From contig JAFZXN010000068.1 in assembly GCA_017616695.1 (NCBI GenBank), positions 1-45,647 on the forward strand: a DNA stretch of 45,647 nucleotides, read 5' to 3'. Source of the DNA: Clostridia bacterium (GTDB lineage: Bacteria > Bacillota > Clostridia > Christensenellales > Borkfalkiaceae). The notes under the pieces were generated by a model. It made no database searches and was not told the DNA's origin. It saw only the letters and a program-made list of their open reading frames with translations. Of this stretch, positions 28,723 through 36,391 are shown piece after piece. Made by a program: the position numbers and the translations under genes. Position 1 is the stretch's first letter, and each line of letters begins with the position of its first letter.

Positions 28723-29673
28723 TTAAATATCGAGCACGTTTTTGACGAGCACGTCGGCAAACAGATTGCCGAGCTTTATTTCGGAAGCCGAATCGTAATG
28801 AGCGATATCCGGCGATCCGTACGGCTCGTTATCGTATTTAAGCCCTTCGGCTATCGTATCTATATAATAATGATCTGCGTCGGCGTCGGCAAGTTTTTTC
28901 TTGGCGGCGTTCACCGATAAATAATTAGTCCAAATATAGCTGTCGGATATCCCCGCGTCGATAAAAGCGATGTTTTTGTCGGGCGCGGCGTAATATTTTA
29001 GGTCTTTTCTTAAATCGGACACGAAGTTTTTCTCGAGCTTTTCGTACTCTGCGTATTTACTTCCCGCGGCGTCGCTTTCGCCCTGCATCCAGCAAATAGC
29101 TTTGACGTACGGATAAAGCCCCGCGTCTTCCAGCTTTTTGCACTGCTCCCGAACGTACAGGACGGCGCCTTTATACAAAAAGCCCATCTTTCCGCTTGAC
29201 GACGGGCGCCATTGGTTTTCGAGCGCCGTTCCACCGTAAGCGTACTTGATTATATAAACGGGTTTGGTCGGGTTAGCCTCAAAGATACCTTCCGCCATGC
29301 CGACTTCCGGCCCGAAGAGCGTTTCGTTATAGCCCTGCCCCGTCTTTACGTTGACGTATTCGCCTTGCGAAGAGTTTCCGCCGCCCGGATTATAAAAAGC
29401 TATCTTCACGCCAAAGAACCCGTCGCCGTTATATATCGCGGCCTTTTCGCTGCCGACCGTATCGGAAAGATACTCGATATGGCTGCAACCCTCGGCGTTG
29501 CTTTGACCTAAAAGCACTACCACCTGAACTTCTCTATCCGTATCGCTTATCATAGGGCGCGTTCCGAGCTCTTCGATGCCGCCGTCGCACGAGCAAAGAA
29601 AAATAAATAAACCCGCCAATAAGGCGATCATCGGCATAAAACGCAGTTTTTTAATAAACGCGGCCTTTCTCAT
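28723..29673 (-). CDS. Lipoprotein of the sialate O-acetylesterase (SASA) family
   Basis: The 316-residue protein is predicted to remove acetyl groups from glycans outside the cell. The signal ends LCSC, so Cys29 is the lipidated residue. The esterase motifs are GQSN at 56-59 (nucleophile Ser58), WMQGESDA at 195-202, and Asp289/His292 in DIAHYD. This matches carbohydrate esterase family 6-like SASA enzymes. The start ATG lies behind GGAG. It is first in a two-gene unit with the SDR. The acceptor could be sialic acid, xylan or another acetylated sugar; the sequence does not decide this. Confidence 0.87.
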   Translation of the reverse strand: MRKAAFIKKLRFMPMIALLAGLFIFLCSCDGGIEELGTRPMISDTDREVQVVVLLGQSNAEGCSHIEYLSDTVGSEKAAIYNGDGFFGVKIAFYNPGGGNSSQGEYVNVKTGQGYNETLFGPEVGMAEGIFEANPTKPVYIIKYAYGGTALENQWRPSSSGKMGFLYKGAVLYVREQCKKLEDAGLYPYVKAICWMQGESDAAGSKYAEYEKLEKNFVSDLRKDLKYYAAPDKNIAFIDAGISDSYIWTNYLSVNAAKKKLADADADHYYIDTIAEGLKYDNEPYGSPDIAHYDSASEIKLGNLFADVLVKNVLDI

Positions 29674-29700
29674 AAAAAATCATCTCCGTCGAAATTTTAT

Positions 29701-29734
29701 CCGACTTTCGTCGGGCATAAACGGCTTTCGCCGT
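29701..29734 (-). other. Pair of GNRA-loop hairpins in the esterase lipoprotein leader
   Basis: In the minus-strand RNA the hairpins ACGGC-GAAA-GCCGT (29721-29734) and CCGAC-GAAA-GTCGG (29701-29714) follow one another. Both have five-pair stems and GAAA tetraloops. They lie between the promoter and the start codon. They may stabilise or regulate the messenger. Confidence 0.6.
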
Positions 29735-29744
29735 CCATAAACGT

Positions 29745-29774
29745 ATTTTACCACAAACGATATGCTTATGTCAA
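29745..29774 (-). promoter_or_regulatory. Predicted sigma-A promoter of the esterase lipoprotein-SDR unit
   Basis: On the minus strand TTGACA (29769-29774) and TAAAAT (29745-29750) are 18 bp apart. Confidence 0.6.
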
Positions 29775-29855
29775 CGGCAATACCGAAAATTACCAATTGG
29801 ACCTATATTAGCGCCGCGCGATATCGGCATTATTGTAAAATCGACTTAAAAACCC

Positions 29856-29884
29856 TTGTTAAAAACCCGCGTTTGATATATAAT
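29856..29884 (+). promoter_or_regulatory. Predicted sigma-A promoter of sufC-sufB
   Basis: TTGTTA (29856-29861) and TATAAT (29879-29884) are 17 bp apart. The leader to sufC would be about 60 bases. Confidence 0.55.
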
Positions 29885-29954
29885 TATTAATAGCTTGGCG
29901 TTTTGCGGCGCAACCGATAAAGCCTATAGTATACGCAAAGCGCAAGGAGATAAT

Positions 29955-30701
29955 ATGCTTGAGATAAAAGACCTGTCTTTTAAAGTAGATACGGAAACGG
30001 GTGAAAAGAAGATACTCGATAAAATAGACCTTGCCGTACCCGACAATAAGCTCGTGGTCGTGACGGGGCCGAACGGCGGCGGCAAATCGACGCTGGCAAA
30101 ACTCATCGCGGGGATATTGACGCCGACCTCGGGGAAAATTTTATTCGACGGGCAGGACATTACGGAAAAAACGGTCACCGAAAGGGCAAATTCCGGCATC
30201 GCTTTCGCCTTTCAACAGCCCGTACGCTTTAAAGGGATACAAGTTATAGACCTTATCCGCCTTGCCACGGGCAAAAAGCTTTCCGCCGCGGACGCTTGCG
30301 AATATCTTTCGGCGGTAGGGCTTTGCGCGCGCAACTATATCGACCGCGAAGTGGACGCAAGTTTGTCGGGCGGCGAGCTTAAAAGGATAGAAATAGCCTC
30401 CGTCATAGCGCGTTCGGGGAAGCTTTCGATATTCGACGAGCCGGAAGCGGGCATAGACCTATGGAGTTTCCAACACCTTATAAAAGTCTTCCGCAAGATG
30501 CGCTCCAATATAAAGGACAGTTCGATACTCATCATTTCGCATCAGGAAAGGATTCTCGAGATCGCCGACGAAATAATCGTTTTAAAGGACGGTAATATTG
30601 CCGCCCACGGACCGAAAGACGAGATACTGCCGACTCTTATGGGAACGCCCGCAATGATCTCGGCGTGCCGCAGCGGCGACGAAGGAGGCTATCAATGTTA
30701 G
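29955..30701 (+). CDS. sufC: SufC-type ABC ATPase for iron-sulfur cluster assembly
   Basis: SufC is the ATPase partner of SufB in building Fe-S clusters. I chose the ATG at 29955 because AAGGAG lies just upstream; the open frame extends further back without a start signal. The 248-residue protein has Walker A GPNGGGKST (38-46), the Q-loop QQPVRFKG, the signature LSGGELKRI (137-145), Walker B LSIFDEPEAG (Asp161/Glu162) and the switch His196 in ISHQE. LSGGELKR-type signatures and DEPEAGID are typical of SufC. Its stop codon overlaps the sufB start, so the two are translationally coupled. Confidence 0.93.
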   Translation: MLEIKDLSFKVDTETGEKKILDKIDLAVPDNKLVVVTGPNGGGKSTLAKLIAGILTPTSGKILFDGQDITEKTVTERANSGIAFAFQQPVRFKGIQVIDLIRLATGKKLSAADACEYLSAVGLCARNYIDREVDASLSGGELKRIEIASVIARSGKLSIFDEPEAGIDLWSFQHLIKVFRKMRSNIKDSSILIISHQERILEIADEIIVLKDGNIAAHGPKDEILPTLMGTPAMISACRSGDEGGYQC

Positions 30702-31621
30702 AACTCGATCAATTACAGTTGCAGATGTTAAAAGAAGTTGCCGACCTTCACGGTACGCCCGAAGGAGCTTATAATATCCGTTCGGACAGCAGATCCCTTG
30801 GCCGCCGCTCGACCGCAAACATAGATATCGTCCCCAAAACCGACGTAAGCGGGCTGGATATCACCATCAAGCCGTTTACGAAAAACGAGAGCCTGCATAT
30901 ACCCGTCATCGTGACCAAAAGCGGTCTCAAAGAGACCGTTTATAACGATTTCCACGTCGGCGAAGGCGCAAAAGTGCTTATCGTGGCGGGGTGCGGGATA
31001 GATAACTGCGGAAATCAGGACTCTCAACACGACGGCATCCACCGCTTTTTCGTCGGCAAGAACGCTTCCGTAAAGTACGTCGAAAAGCATTACGGTTCGG
31101 GTAGCGGCAGCGGTAAACGGATACTTAACCCCGTGACCGAAGTGTATATGGAAGAGGGTTCTTCTATGGAAATGGAAATGGTGCAGATAAAAGGCGTCGA
31201 CGATACCGAACGCACCACCTTGGCGGAGCTTAAAGCCGACGCAAAGCTCGTCGTAAGAGAAAGGCTGATGACGCACGAAAACCAGCGAGCCGTAAGCGTT
31301 TACGACGTGAAACTAAACGGCACGCATTCTTCCGCGGACGTGGTCTCCCGTTCCGTCGCAAAGGACAGATCGTTCCAGAAGTTCGACGCGAAGATAGAAG
31401 GTAACGCCGAGTGCAGCGGTCACACCGAATGCGACTCCATTATTATGGACGAAGGAAAGATACTCGCAGTTCCCGGCCTTGCCGCCAACGACGTGGACGC
31501 AATGCTCGTGCACGAAGCGGCCATCGGCAAAATAGCCGGCGAGCAAATAATTAAGCTTATGACTTTGGGGCTTACCGAACAGCAGGCCGAAGAACAGATA
31601 ATCAACGGTTTTTTGAGATAA
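30695..31621 (+). CDS. sufB: SufB/SufD-type scaffold protein of a minimal two-gene SUF system
   Basis: The protein forms the beta-helix scaffold on which clusters are assembled with SufC. I chose the ATG at 30695 (GAAGGAGG upstream), which overlaps the end of sufC by seven bases and gives 308 residues, shorter than the roughly 465 of full SufB. The conserved C-terminal half is present: Cys246 in ECDSIIM, His273-Glu274 in VHEA, and GLTEQQAEEQIINGF. Cys100, Cys105 and Cys240 are further possible ligands. No sufS, sufU or sufD is adjacent. This fits the reduced SufB-SufC pairs known in anaerobes; the sulfur donor is not encoded here. Confidence 0.88.
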   Translation: MLELDQLQLQMLKEVADLHGTPEGAYNIRSDSRSLGRRSTANIDIVPKTDVSGLDITIKPFTKNESLHIPVIVTKSGLKETVYNDFHVGEGAKVLIVAGCGIDNCGNQDSQHDGIHRFFVGKNASVKYVEKHYGSGSGSGKRILNPVTEVYMEEGSSMEMEMVQIKGVDDTERTTLAELKADAKLVVRERLMTHENQRAVSVYDVKLNGTHSSADVVSRSVAKDRSFQKFDAKIEGNAECSGHTECDSIIMDEGKILAVPGLAANDVDAMLVHEAAIGKIAGEQIIKLMTLGLTEQQAEEQIINGFLR

Positions 31622-31646
31622 AACTCCTTTTAAAGGCGGAAATGAC

Positions 31647-32675
31647 ATGAAAATAGCTTTTTTCGACGCTAAACCCTACGATCTGCCCGCGTTCGGGCGA
31701 TATGCAAAGGAATACGGCGCCGAGATAAAATTTTACGAAACAAAGCTCAATATCGACACGGCAAATCTTGCCGAAGGCTATGACGCCGTTTGCGTCTTCG
31801 TCAACGATGACGTCAATTCAGCCGTGATCGACAAGCTGTATTCGCTCGGCGTAAAACTTATCGCTCTGCGCTCGGCGGGGTATAATAACGTGGACGTTAA
31901 ACACGCTTTCAAAAAAATACACGTCGTACACGTTCCGTCTTACTCCCCTTACGCCGTAGCCGAACACGCCATGGCGCTTTTGCTGACGTCGGTAAGACGG
32001 ACTCACAAAGCATATATCAGAACGAAGGATTTCAACTTTTCTTTGAACGGGCTGACGGGCTTCGACCTGCACGGCAAAACGGTCGGCGTTATAGGAACGG
32101 GCAAGATCGGCGGCATTTTCATGAATATCTGTCGCGGGTTCGGCATGAACGTCGTCGCCTACGATAAATTTCCGTCCGGCGACGCACATTACGTTTCGCT
32201 CGACGAGTTGTTTGTAAAAAGCGACGTTATTTCGCTGCACTGCCCGCTTAACGAAGACACTTATCACCTGATCGACAAAGCCGCCATAGAAAAAATGAAA
32301 AAAGGCGTCATTATTGTGAACACTTCGCGCGGGGCTCTGATCGACGCCGAAGCGCTGCTTGCCGGCATAAAGGAAAAGAAGGTCGGCGCAGCTTGCCTTG
32401 ACGTTTACGAAGAAGAATCCGACGTCTTTTTCCACGATTTTTCCGGGCATATAATGAGCGACGACGTTCTCGCAAGACTTATTTCCATGCCAAACGTGAT
32501 AGTCACCTCGCATCAGGCGTTTTTAACGGAAGAAGCCCTCTCGAACATAGCCGAAACGACCTTAAAAAACATTTCCTCGTTTTTCAATAACGACGGGATA
32601 TGCGAAAACGAACTTTGCTACCGCTGCGGCAACGTCGAACGCTGTCAAAAAGACCGCAAAGACCGCTGCTTCTGA
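31647..32675 (+). CDS. D-lactate dehydrogenase-like 2-hydroxyacid dehydrogenase with a Cys-rich tail
   Basis: The 342-residue enzyme belongs to the D-isomer-specific 2-hydroxyacid dehydrogenases (D-LDH branch), which reduce pyruvate or similar acids with NADH. It has RSAGYNNVD near residues 75-83, the NAD site GTGKIG (150-155) followed by Asp173, the catalytic Arg228 (TSRGALID), a Glu in LDVYEEE, and His289 (SHQAF). The segment FFHDFSGHIMSDDVLARL is typical of LdhA. Unusual is the C-terminus after residue 318: five cysteines (319, 324, 327, 333 and 341), including CxxC, among Lys and Arg residues. It lies 25 bp after sufB and may be in its operon. Confidence 0.9.
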   Translation: MKIAFFDAKPYDLPAFGRYAKEYGAEIKFYETKLNIDTANLAEGYDAVCVFVNDDVNSAVIDKLYSLGVKLIALRSAGYNNVDVKHAFKKIHVVHVPSYSPYAVAEHAMALLLTSVRRTHKAYIRTKDFNFSLNGLTGFDLHGKTVGVIGTGKIGGIFMNICRGFGMNVVAYDKFPSGDAHYVSLDELFVKSDVISLHCPLNEDTYHLIDKAAIEKMKKGVIIVNTSRGALIDAEALLAGIKEKKVGAACLDVYEEESDVFFHDFSGHIMSDDVLARLISMPNVIVTSHQAFLTEEALSNIAETTLKNISSFFNNDGICENELCYRCGNVERCQKDRKDRCF

Positions 32676-32708
32676 TAGCTTTGTATAAAATGAAAATGTA
32701 TTTATTGA

Positions 32709-32831
32709 TTGTTTAACTTAAATTCGGTTACGGTTTGTCGTTGGGAAACGGGAAAATGTGAGCCTACAATAAAAGCAAAAAAAGCGATTAAGAAAATAAT
32801 CGAAGATAATAATTTGGCGATAAACGATTGA
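32709..32831 (+). pseudogene. Remnant of an XRE-type helix-turn-helix gene
   Basis: A 40-codon open stretch follows a TGA and has no normal start. It contains LNSVTVCRWETGKCEPT, which resembles the recognition helix and following turn of XRE-family DNA-binding domains (consensus-like TVxRWExGKxxP), then a basic helix. The upstream part of such a domain is missing, so I read it as a truncated gene. DNA around it is more AT-rich than neighbouring genes. The remaining 527-bp gap up to feoA holds only the next remnant, a terminator and the feo control region. Confidence 0.4.
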
Positions 32832-32832
32832 T

Positions 32833-32946
32833 ATGTCGAAGACGAAAGAACAGATAAGCTTTAATATGCAGCAAGTAAAAAACAGGGATGCGTCTTTTAT
32901 CTGTTGCAGTAATGACATCGTTAAAAATATAGCAAATGAATTATAG
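32833..32946 (+). pseudogene. Short ORF, possibly the N-terminus of a Vsr-type endonuclease
   Basis: A 37-residue frame starts at an ATG one base after the previous stop. Its first part, SKTKEQISFNMQQVKNRD, resembles the opening of very-short-patch-repair (Vsr) endonucleases (EQRSxNMxxIKxKD-like). The rest does not continue the family, so it would be a broken remnant. HTH and vsr next to each other would fit a decayed cytosine-methylation locus. The match is short and from memory; an unrelated small gene is possible. Confidence 0.25.
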
Positions 32947-33013
32947 TTTTTTACAAAGGCGCTATATATTTAACGACGTAATATTGAAATAACTTGCAAA
33001 ACCTGATATATCG

Positions 33014-33046
33014 CCCGGGCGCTTAAAAAGCGCTCGGGTATTTTTT
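33014..33046 (+). terminator. Intrinsic terminator upstream of the feo promoter
   Basis: CCCGGGCGCTT (33014-33024) pairs with AAGCGCTCGGG (33028-33038) through eleven pairs (one wobble) and an AAA loop. TATTTTTT follows. It lies about 340 bases after the dehydrogenase stop and would isolate the feo operon. Confidence 0.8.
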
Positions 33047-33094
33047 CGCCCTCTTGCCGACGAAACGAAAACGGAACGAAAAAAATTTTGAAAT

Positions 33095-33116
33095 AATATG
33101 AAAAAATGTTCATATT
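33095..33116. promoter_or_regulatory. Inverted repeat upstream of the feo -35 box
   Basis: AATATGAA (33095-33102) and TTCATATT (33109-33116) form a perfect 8-bp palindrome with a 6-bp spacer, ending five bases before TTGACA. It is a candidate site for an iron- or redox-sensing regulator. Confidence 0.45.
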
Positions 33117-33120
33117 TTAC

Positions 33121-33149
33121 TTGACAACGTTTTCCGGCGGTGATATTAT
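33121..33149 (+). promoter_or_regulatory. Predicted sigma-A promoter of the feo operon
   Basis: TTGACA (33121-33126) and TATTAT (33144-33149) are 17 bp apart. Transcription would start near 33156, giving a leader of about 45 bases. Confidence 0.7.
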
Positions 33150-33160
33150 ATACCCGAAAA

Positions 33161-33174
33161 TGAAATTTATTTCA
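33161..33174. promoter_or_regulatory. Palindrome just downstream of the feo transcription start
   Basis: TGAAAT-TT-ATTTCA is a 6-2-6 inverted repeat placed where a repressor would block transcription. Together with 33095-33116 it suggests metal-dependent control (Fur- or DtxR-like); the regulator is not in the window. Confidence 0.45.
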
Positions 33175-33202
33175 CATATTTTGTCGTGAAATCGAGGAAA
33201 CC

Positions 33203-33418
33203 ATGCCGATAGTATTAGCTCCCATAAACAAACCTGTAAAAGTCATACGCATATTTGCCGAAGAAAAAACGAAAAAGCATCTTGAAAGCTTGGGGATAAC
33301 CATAAACAGTCAGCTTACGGTGTTATCTTCGAGCGGCGGCTCGGTGGTATGTCGGGTAAAGGACGGCAAGATAGCGCTTGACGGCAATTTATCGACCAAG
33401 ATAATGGTGACCGAATAG
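33203..33418 (+). CDS. feoA: FeoA domain protein (first copy)
   Basis: FeoA is a small SH3-like cytoplasmic protein that assists the ferrous iron transporter FeoB. The 71-residue protein begins with MPIVLAPINKPVKVIRI and contains LESLGITINSQLTVLSSSGG and the C-terminal LSTKIMV, all in the FeoA pattern. The start follows GAGG. It is the first gene of a feoA-feoA-feoB operon. It is divergent from the second copy, so the two probably bind different faces or states of FeoB. Confidence 0.88.
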   Translation: MPIVLAPINKPVKVIRIFAEEKTKKHLESLGITINSQLTVLSSSGGSVVCRVKDGKIALDGNLSTKIMVTE

Positions 33419-33463
33419 CAAAAACCAAAAGAATAACGAAAAGAAACAGGAGATATATATAAT

Positions 33464-33694
33464 ATGGAAAAGACTCTCGATTTGTTTTCACCCACGGAAA
33501 CGGGGATAGTCAAGACCGTTACGGGTGAAGGAAAGATCAAACGCAGGCTGTTCGATATGGGCATCACGCCCGGCGCGCAGATAACCATGCGAAAGAAAGC
33601 CCCGCTCGGCGATCCGATAGAAGTCACTTTGCGCGGCTACGAACTTACCCTCCGCAAAACGGAGGCTTCATGCGTGACGATGGAGATAAAATAA
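33464..33694 (+). CDS. feoA: FeoA domain protein (second copy)
   Basis: This 76-residue protein has the core FeoA line IKRRLFDMGITPGAQITM and ends with PIEVTLRGYELTLRKTEA, the classical FeoA form. It lies 45 bp after the first feoA, behind AGGAG. The feoB start either overlaps its 3' end or follows directly, so coupling with feoB is likely. Confidence 0.92.
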   Translation: MEKTLDLFSPTETGIVKTVTGEGKIKRRLFDMGITPGAQITMRKKAPLGDPIEVTLRGYELTLRKTEASCVTMEIK

Positions 33695-35994
33695 CTATGC
33701 TTACCATGGCTCTTGCCGGCAACCCCAACTCCGGCAAAACGACATTATTCAACAGTCTGACGGGTTCGACGGCGCACGTAGGCAACTGGCCGGGCGTGAC
33801 CGTGGATAAAAAGGAAGGCGTTTACAAAAAATGTCCCGAACCTATTGCGATAATAGACCTTCCGGGGATATACTCGCTTTCTCCGTACACCCCCGAAGAG
33901 GTCATCGCAAGAAACTACATTCTCGACGAACAGCCCGACTGCGTTATTAACATAGTCGACGCGACCAACCTCGAAAGAAACCTGTATTTAACGACGCAGA
34001 TACTTGAAATAGACGTTCCCGTCGTCATCGCGCTCAACATGATAGACGCGGTGGAAAAGGTCGGCGACAAGCTCGACGAAAAGGCACTCGAAAAAGCCTT
34101 GGGCGTGCCGGTCGTTAAGATCTCGGCGCTGAAAGAAACGGGGCTTGACGAGCTTATGGCGCGAGCTTACGAAGTAAGTAAACGTGAGCGACTCGGAAAG
34201 ACGGTCATCGAAGACGCCGCCGTCCGTCACCTTATAGGCGACGTAAAGATAGCCCTTGACGGTCAGAACGTCAAAGATCCTTTGTTCCACGCGGTAAAAC
34301 TCGTCGAATGCGACTCTATCGAAGTGGAAATGCACCCGTCGGCGTTAAAGACGGTGGAAGAGTTCAAAAAAACTCACAGCGACGGCATTTTCGGCGACGA
34401 CTACGAAGCTTTGATCGCCGACGCAAGATACAAATACATATCCAAAAACTTCTCGTCGGTCATCAAGAGAAAGAACGAAGACCGAATGAAGATGACCTCG
34501 TCCGACAAAGCCGACAAAGTACTCACTCATAAGATCTGGGGCATACCCATTTTCTTACTTATATTGTTTGCGATATTCCACCTTACTTTCTCGGAAGACC
34601 TGCTGTATTTGGGCGCTATATTCGGCTTGCCGTCGCTTGAAGACCTCGGCCTTACGGTAGACGGCGAAGCGATAAACTACGGCGTAAGATGGCTCGCGTG
34701 CTTTTACGACGGCGCTGTATTCTCCCCGGGCGTTATCATCAATAATATCTGGAACGATATGTTGGTCGGCGAGCTGTTCGGATTTTTAGAGGGGCTTGTC
34801 GAAAACAGCGGTATGGCGGATTGGGCGATCGGGCTCGTCAACAACGGCGTGATAGAAGGCGTCGGCTCGGTTCTTTCATTCCTCCCGCCGATACTCGTGC
34901 TGTTTTTATTCTTCTCCATACTCGAAGACTCCGGCTACATGGCGAGGATAGCCTTTATCCTTGACAGAATGTTCCGTCGTTTCGGGCTTTCCGGCAGAGC
35001 CTTTATGCCTATGATAATGGGCTTCGGGTGCTCGGTCCCCGCGATGATAAACACGAGGACGCTTGCCGACGACAAGGAACGCACCGCAACGATACGCGTT
35101 ATCCCCTTCTTCTCGTGCGGGGCAAAACTTCCGATACTGACGGCGGTCGCCGGCGCGGTAGTAGCTGTGTTCGGCATCGGCAATGCCGACGTGATAACCT
35201 TTTCAATGTACGTTCTCGGCATAGTGGCGGCGATAGTTTCCGTTCTTCTTATGAGAAGTACCACGTTAAGCGGAGAAACGCCTCCGTTTATAATGGAACT
35301 GCCGTCCTATCACGCACCGCAGTTCAAAAACCTTATGCTCCACCTGTGGGATAAGGCAAAACACTTTATAAAGAAAGCTTTCACGATAATTATGGCGTCG
35401 ACCATAATCATCTGGGTACTCACGCATTTCAGTTTCAGCTGGCAGTTCCTTGCCGACGAAGAGATCAACCAAAGCATACTTGCCAATATCAGTAGGTTCG
35501 TTCAGCCTGTTTTGACTCCCCTCGGATTCGGTTCGCAACTCGGCGAATACGGCTGGGTGTTCGTGGTAGCGGCAGTCGCGGGGCTTATCGCCAAAGAGAA
35601 CGTTATAAGCACCTTCGCCACCTTAGCCGCGTGCCTTGCGGCAGTGGCAAGCCTTAGCCTTGCGGGGCTCGATATCGAAGCCGAAGACGGCGTAGACGCA
35701 GTTCAGGCAATGATAAACGCCACTAACGTAACCGTACCCGCGCTGATAGCGTTTATAGCTTTCAATATGACGACTATCCCCTGCTTTGCCGCAGTCGGCA
35801 CGGCTCGTTCCGAACTCGGCGACAAAAAGCGTTTTAACGGCACGCTTATATTCTGGCTGGCGTCTTCGTATATCATCGCCTCGATGATATATACGATAGG
35901 CTCCTGGTGGTGGACGGCGTTCATCTGGGCGGCGGTCATAGCCATCGTCGTCGCGGTGATAGTAATGAGAAACAAAAAAGCGGCGCTTAAATAA
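33670..35994 (+). CDS. feoB: Ferrous iron transporter FeoB
   Basis: FeoB imports Fe(II) across the membrane and carries a cytoplasmic G domain. In this 774-residue protein the G motifs are GNPNSGKT (17-24), DLPG and NMID. The polytopic part follows, with the Gate segment MGFGCSVPA and the conserved TIPC-type Cys line MTTIPCFAAVGTARSE. Two starts are possible: ATG 33670, overlapping feoA by 25 bases and four bases after GGAGG, or ATG 33697, two bases after the feoA stop with GGAG 11 bases away. The first has the better ribosome site; the second better matches usual FeoB N-termini. Confidence 0.95.
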   Translation: MRDDGDKITMLTMALAGNPNSGKTTLFNSLTGSTAHVGNWPGVTVDKKEGVYKKCPEPIAIIDLPGIYSLSPYTPEEVIARNYILDEQPDCVINIVDATNLERNLYLTTQILEIDVPVVIALNMIDAVEKVGDKLDEKALEKALGVPVVKISALKETGLDELMARAYEVSKRERLGKTVIEDAAVRHLIGDVKIALDGQNVKDPLFHAVKLVECDSIEVEMHPSALKTVEEFKKTHSDGIFGDDYEALIADARYKYISKNFSSVIKRKNEDRMKMTSSDKADKVLTHKIWGIPIFLLILFAIFHLTFSEDLLYLGAIFGLPSLEDLGLTVDGEAINYGVRWLACFYDGAVFSPGVIINNIWNDMLVGELFGFLEGLVENSGMADWAIGLVNNGVIEGVGSVLSFLPPILVLFLFFSILEDSGYMARIAFILDRMFRRFGLSGRAFMPMIMGFGCSVPAMINTRTLADDKERTATIRVIPFFSCGAKLPILTAVAGAVVAVFGIGNADVITFSMYVLGIVAAIVSVLLMRSTTLSGETPPFIMELPSYHAPQFKNLMLHLWDKAKHFIKKAFTIIMASTIIIWVLTHFSFSWQFLADEEINQSILANISRFVQPVLTPLGFGSQLGEYGWVFVVAAVAGLIAKENVISTFATLAACLAAVASLSLAGLDIEAEDGVDAVQAMINATNVTVPALIAFIAFNMTTIPCFAAVGTARSELGDKKRFNGTLIFWLASSYIIASMIYTIGSWWWTAFIWAAVIAIVVAVIVMRNKKAALK

Positions 35995-36152
35995 ATCGCA
36001 ATTTTCAATTCGCTTTTTTTTGGCTCGGTCGAGCGATTTCTTAACGCGTCGCAAGCCTTCACGCCCGAAAAATCCGCGACCGTATTTGCAAATTGTGAAT
36101 TTTTAATTATTTTTTCCTTCCCCAACGGGGAAAGGAAACCTCGGAGGTTTTT

Positions 36153-36326
36153 ATGGCAATAGCCGAAATACTATTGATAATTGCTTGCGCGGCGCTCGTT
36201 ATAGGCGTTATCGTCGTGAGCGTGATAAATAAAGCAAAGGGCAAACCGTCTTGCGATTGCGACTGCTCGGCTTGTGCGTATTGCCGTACCTGCCGTAAAA
36301 AAGATCGTGACGGCTTAGATGAATAG
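36153..36326 (+). CDS. FeoB-associated Cys-rich membrane protein
   Basis: This 57-residue protein has one N-terminal membrane helix (about 3-24) and a cytoplasmic tail with six cysteines in CDCDCSACAYCRTC-like spacing, the hallmark of the small FeoB-associated family. It starts at an ATG behind GGAGG (36143-36147). It follows feoB by 158 bp and precedes the operon terminator. The cysteines probably bind iron near the transporter exit; this is inferred. Confidence 0.85.
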   Translation: MAIAEILLIIACAALVIGVIVVSVINKAKGKPSCDCDCSACAYCRTCRKKDRDGLDE

Positions 36327-36332
36327 CACACG

Positions 36333-36376
36333 AAAAAACCGCTCCACGCCGATCATATCGCGTGGGGCGGTTTTTT
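36333..36376. terminator. Bidirectional terminator between the feo operon and the GGDEF gene
   Basis: A 17-bp stem (36333-36349 with 36360-36376, one wobble pair) runs from AAAAAACCGC to GCGGTTTTTT. It ends feo on plus and the GGDEF gene on minus. Confidence 0.9.
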
Positions 36377-36391
36377 CGAGCGATACCGGAC

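Noticed and set aside
29895-29954. Upstream extension of sufC by 20 codons
   Set aside because: It would need a TTG start without a ribosome site, whereas ATG 29955 follows AAGGAG and matches the SufC N-terminus.
32718-32918. 66-codon minus-strand ORF
   Set aside because: It has no ribosome site and no recognisable motif, and it overlaps the more convincing HTH- and Vsr-like remnants on plus.
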